This document shows, one piece after another, positions 62,596 through 64,000 of a stretch of DNA of 64,000 nucleotides. Positions within the stretch are counted from its first letter, which is position 1. Every line of letters starts with the position of its first letter. The stretch spans positions 24,488 to 88,487 of the forward strand of contig LNEC01000018.1 in NCBI GenBank assembly GCA_001464035.1. Reading direction: 5' to 3'. Under the pieces are notes generated by a model. The model saw nothing but the letters and a program-made list of their open reading frames with translations, was not told the origin of the DNA and did no database searches. Both the position numbers and the translations under genes were made by a program. The stretch comes from Bradyrhizobiaceae bacterium Ga0074131. Lineage in GTDB: Bacteria; Pseudomonadota; Alphaproteobacteria; Rhizobiales; Xanthobacteraceae.

Positions 62596-62796
62596 ATGGC
62601 TACTGAGAAAGCCGAAACCGACCGCGTTCCAGTCACGTTGGCGCTCTCGACCATCAGCTATCTCGAGAAGCTGGTGCGACAGGGCACCCACGGCACCAGC
62701 GTTCCCGGCGTCGCAAAGACCCTGATCGAGGAAGGCATTCGGCTCGCCATCAAGGACGGGCTGCTGGCCATCCGCGACAACGGCAGGACGTCCTGA
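62596..62796 (+). CDS. hypothetical 66-aa protein
   Basis: MATEKAETDRVPVTLALSTISYLEKLVRQGTHGTSVPGVAKTLIEEGIRLAIKDGLLAI; precedes gcrA-like gene. Confidence 0.7.
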   Translation: MATEKAETDRVPVTLALSTISYLEKLVRQGTHGTSVPGVAKTLIEEGIRLAIKDGLLAIRDNGRTS

Positions 62797-62844
62797 CGGG
62801 AAGCATCGACGCGCGGCGGTTCACCAACAGCGGGGACTGCCAAC

Positions 62845-63315
62845 ATGTTCGCGAATGCACCGACCTGGACCACCGCACGCATCGACCTCCTGAAAAGCCA
62901 TTTCGAAGCCGGCCTGTCCTGTCGCGAGATTGCGGCCAGCATCGGGGTCAGCCGCAACGCCGTGATCGGCAAACTCTCCCGCCTGCGTTTGACGCGCGAA
63001 ACCACCGGCGACGAACCGCCGCCGAACCGGCCCGCGAAGGAGCGCCGCCCGAAGCCAGGCCCGCGACGTCAGTACGAGATGCTGCGGGTCGTCTACCGCG
63101 AGAAGGATCCCGCCGATGACGCCGCGGTTGTGAGCGAGCATCGCTGCTCGCTGTTCGAACTGAACCAGGAGCGATGCCGCTGGCCGATCAGCACGCCCGG
63201 GGCGGAAGACTTCTGTTTCTGCGGCAACACGCCGCTCAAGGGCATGCCTTATTGCCGAGGACACACCCGCCTCGCCTATCGGCCGGGCTCCCGCCAGCGC
63301 GTCGCGCGCGGGTAG
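62845..63315 (+). CDS. GcrA cell-cycle regulator family protein
   Basis: WTTARIDLLKSHFEAGLSCREIAASIGVSRNAVIGKLSRLRL; C-terminal CRWPI...FCFCGNTPLKGMPYCRGHTRLAY. Confidence 0.92.
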   Translation: MFANAPTWTTARIDLLKSHFEAGLSCREIAASIGVSRNAVIGKLSRLRLTRETTGDEPPPNRPAKERRPKPGPRRQYEMLRVVYREKDPADDAAVVSEHRCSLFELNQERCRWPISTPGAEDFCFCGNTPLKGMPYCRGHTRLAYRPGSRQRVARG

Positions 63316-63925
63316 TCCAGGTCGGTTAGCGTCAACGGCTACCGCGCTCGTCGGCGCTCCACGATCCATCCACACGATCTGATTTTGCAGGAGTACGCTG
63401 CTATTGGCATCGATAGCGGCGCGCCGACCGCGGCTATCGCGTCAATAGTCTTAATATCTTCGGATGTGGACGCTTGCGTCTCCCCCTTCTAGCTCGCGAC
63501 CATTGTTTATCATCTTTCTTCGGGTAATTCGGCAGCTAAGAAGATCCCAAGAGATGGAAGGATACAAAACAAGCCAAAATAGCCCCAGAGATTGCCTTGT
63601 ATGACGTACCTCTTAAGGCTGCTTGCTCCGAAATAATCGACCTCTTGGAAAAAGAAGTTCGCAAAAAAACAGCAAAGGCAGTTGTACCAAGCAAATGAGG
63701 GCGTGTTTTCTGAATTTCTTCAGAAGAGGGCCCAGGCTACGCAAGATTGCCGCTCCAAACGTCGCCAGCGATGTTATGTACAGCCAGCTCAAGGGGATAA
63801 AGAGATTGTCAAACCTGATTCTGGCTACGGTTGCGGTCGTGGAGATAGGAAACGCTCCTTTGAACAACTCGCCGAAAAAAGGAGCGTGAATGATTTGCAC
63901 ATCTAGGTGTGGGCTTTCAGGAGGT

Positions 63926-63997
63926 TGTCCATTCGGCCCGGACCGGAAACTCTGAAGTCGCCAAACCACCAGCGATTCGCGGAGAACCGAATGGACA
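63926..63997. repeat. inverted repeat at window edge (possible mobile-element end)
   Basis: Exact 11-bp arms TGTCCATTCGG (63926-63936) and CCGAATGGACA (63987-63997). Confidence 0.45.
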
Positions 63998-64000
63998 CCC

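Noticed and set aside
63613-63969. 118-aa minus-strand ORF (and short plus ORFs) in the AT-rich right edge
   Set aside because: No recognisable motif, runs through the inverted repeat; coding status cannot be supported.

Overview
The window is a GC-rich alphaproteobacterial chromosome segment; gene content and order resemble Bradyrhizobium/Rhodopseudomonas (inference, no search run). From left to right it contains: (i) a minus-strand nuo (complex I) operon, nuoA-B-C-D-[FkbM methyltransferase]-E-[61-aa membrane protein]-F-G-H(partial); (ii) HU, pepT, a methyltransferase, and lon-clpX-clpP-tig with tRNA-Asp, tRNA-Val and tRNA-Leu; (iii) a multicopper-oxidase-fold protein that has lost most copper ligands, an enolase-superfamily enzyme and a NAD(P)H-hydrate repair enzyme; (iv) glnB-glnA with a sigma-54-type promoter; (v) an MFS transporter, a PIN/AbrB toxin-antitoxin pair with a clear operator palindrome, and a large hybrid histidine kinase; (vi) mixed housekeeping genes (rplM-rpsI, ctaA, enoyl-CoA hydratase, O-acetylhomoserine sulfhydrylase); (vii) an exopolysaccharide locus (~43-58 kb) interrupted at ~50.1-54.9 kb by an oppositely oriented sulfur/persulfide operon (TauE, Blh-type MBL hydrolase, a shortened rhodanese, an unlisted 39-aa membrane peptide, DoxX, DUF302, and a SoxB-like phosphoesterase without a signal peptide); (viii) a saccharopine dehydrogenase-like protein, DUF169, YdcF, an acetamidase, and a GcrA-family regulator preceded by a GANTC cluster. 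The sulfur operon is the best candidate for an under-described system. No CRISPR array, rRNA or intact transposase gene was seen.
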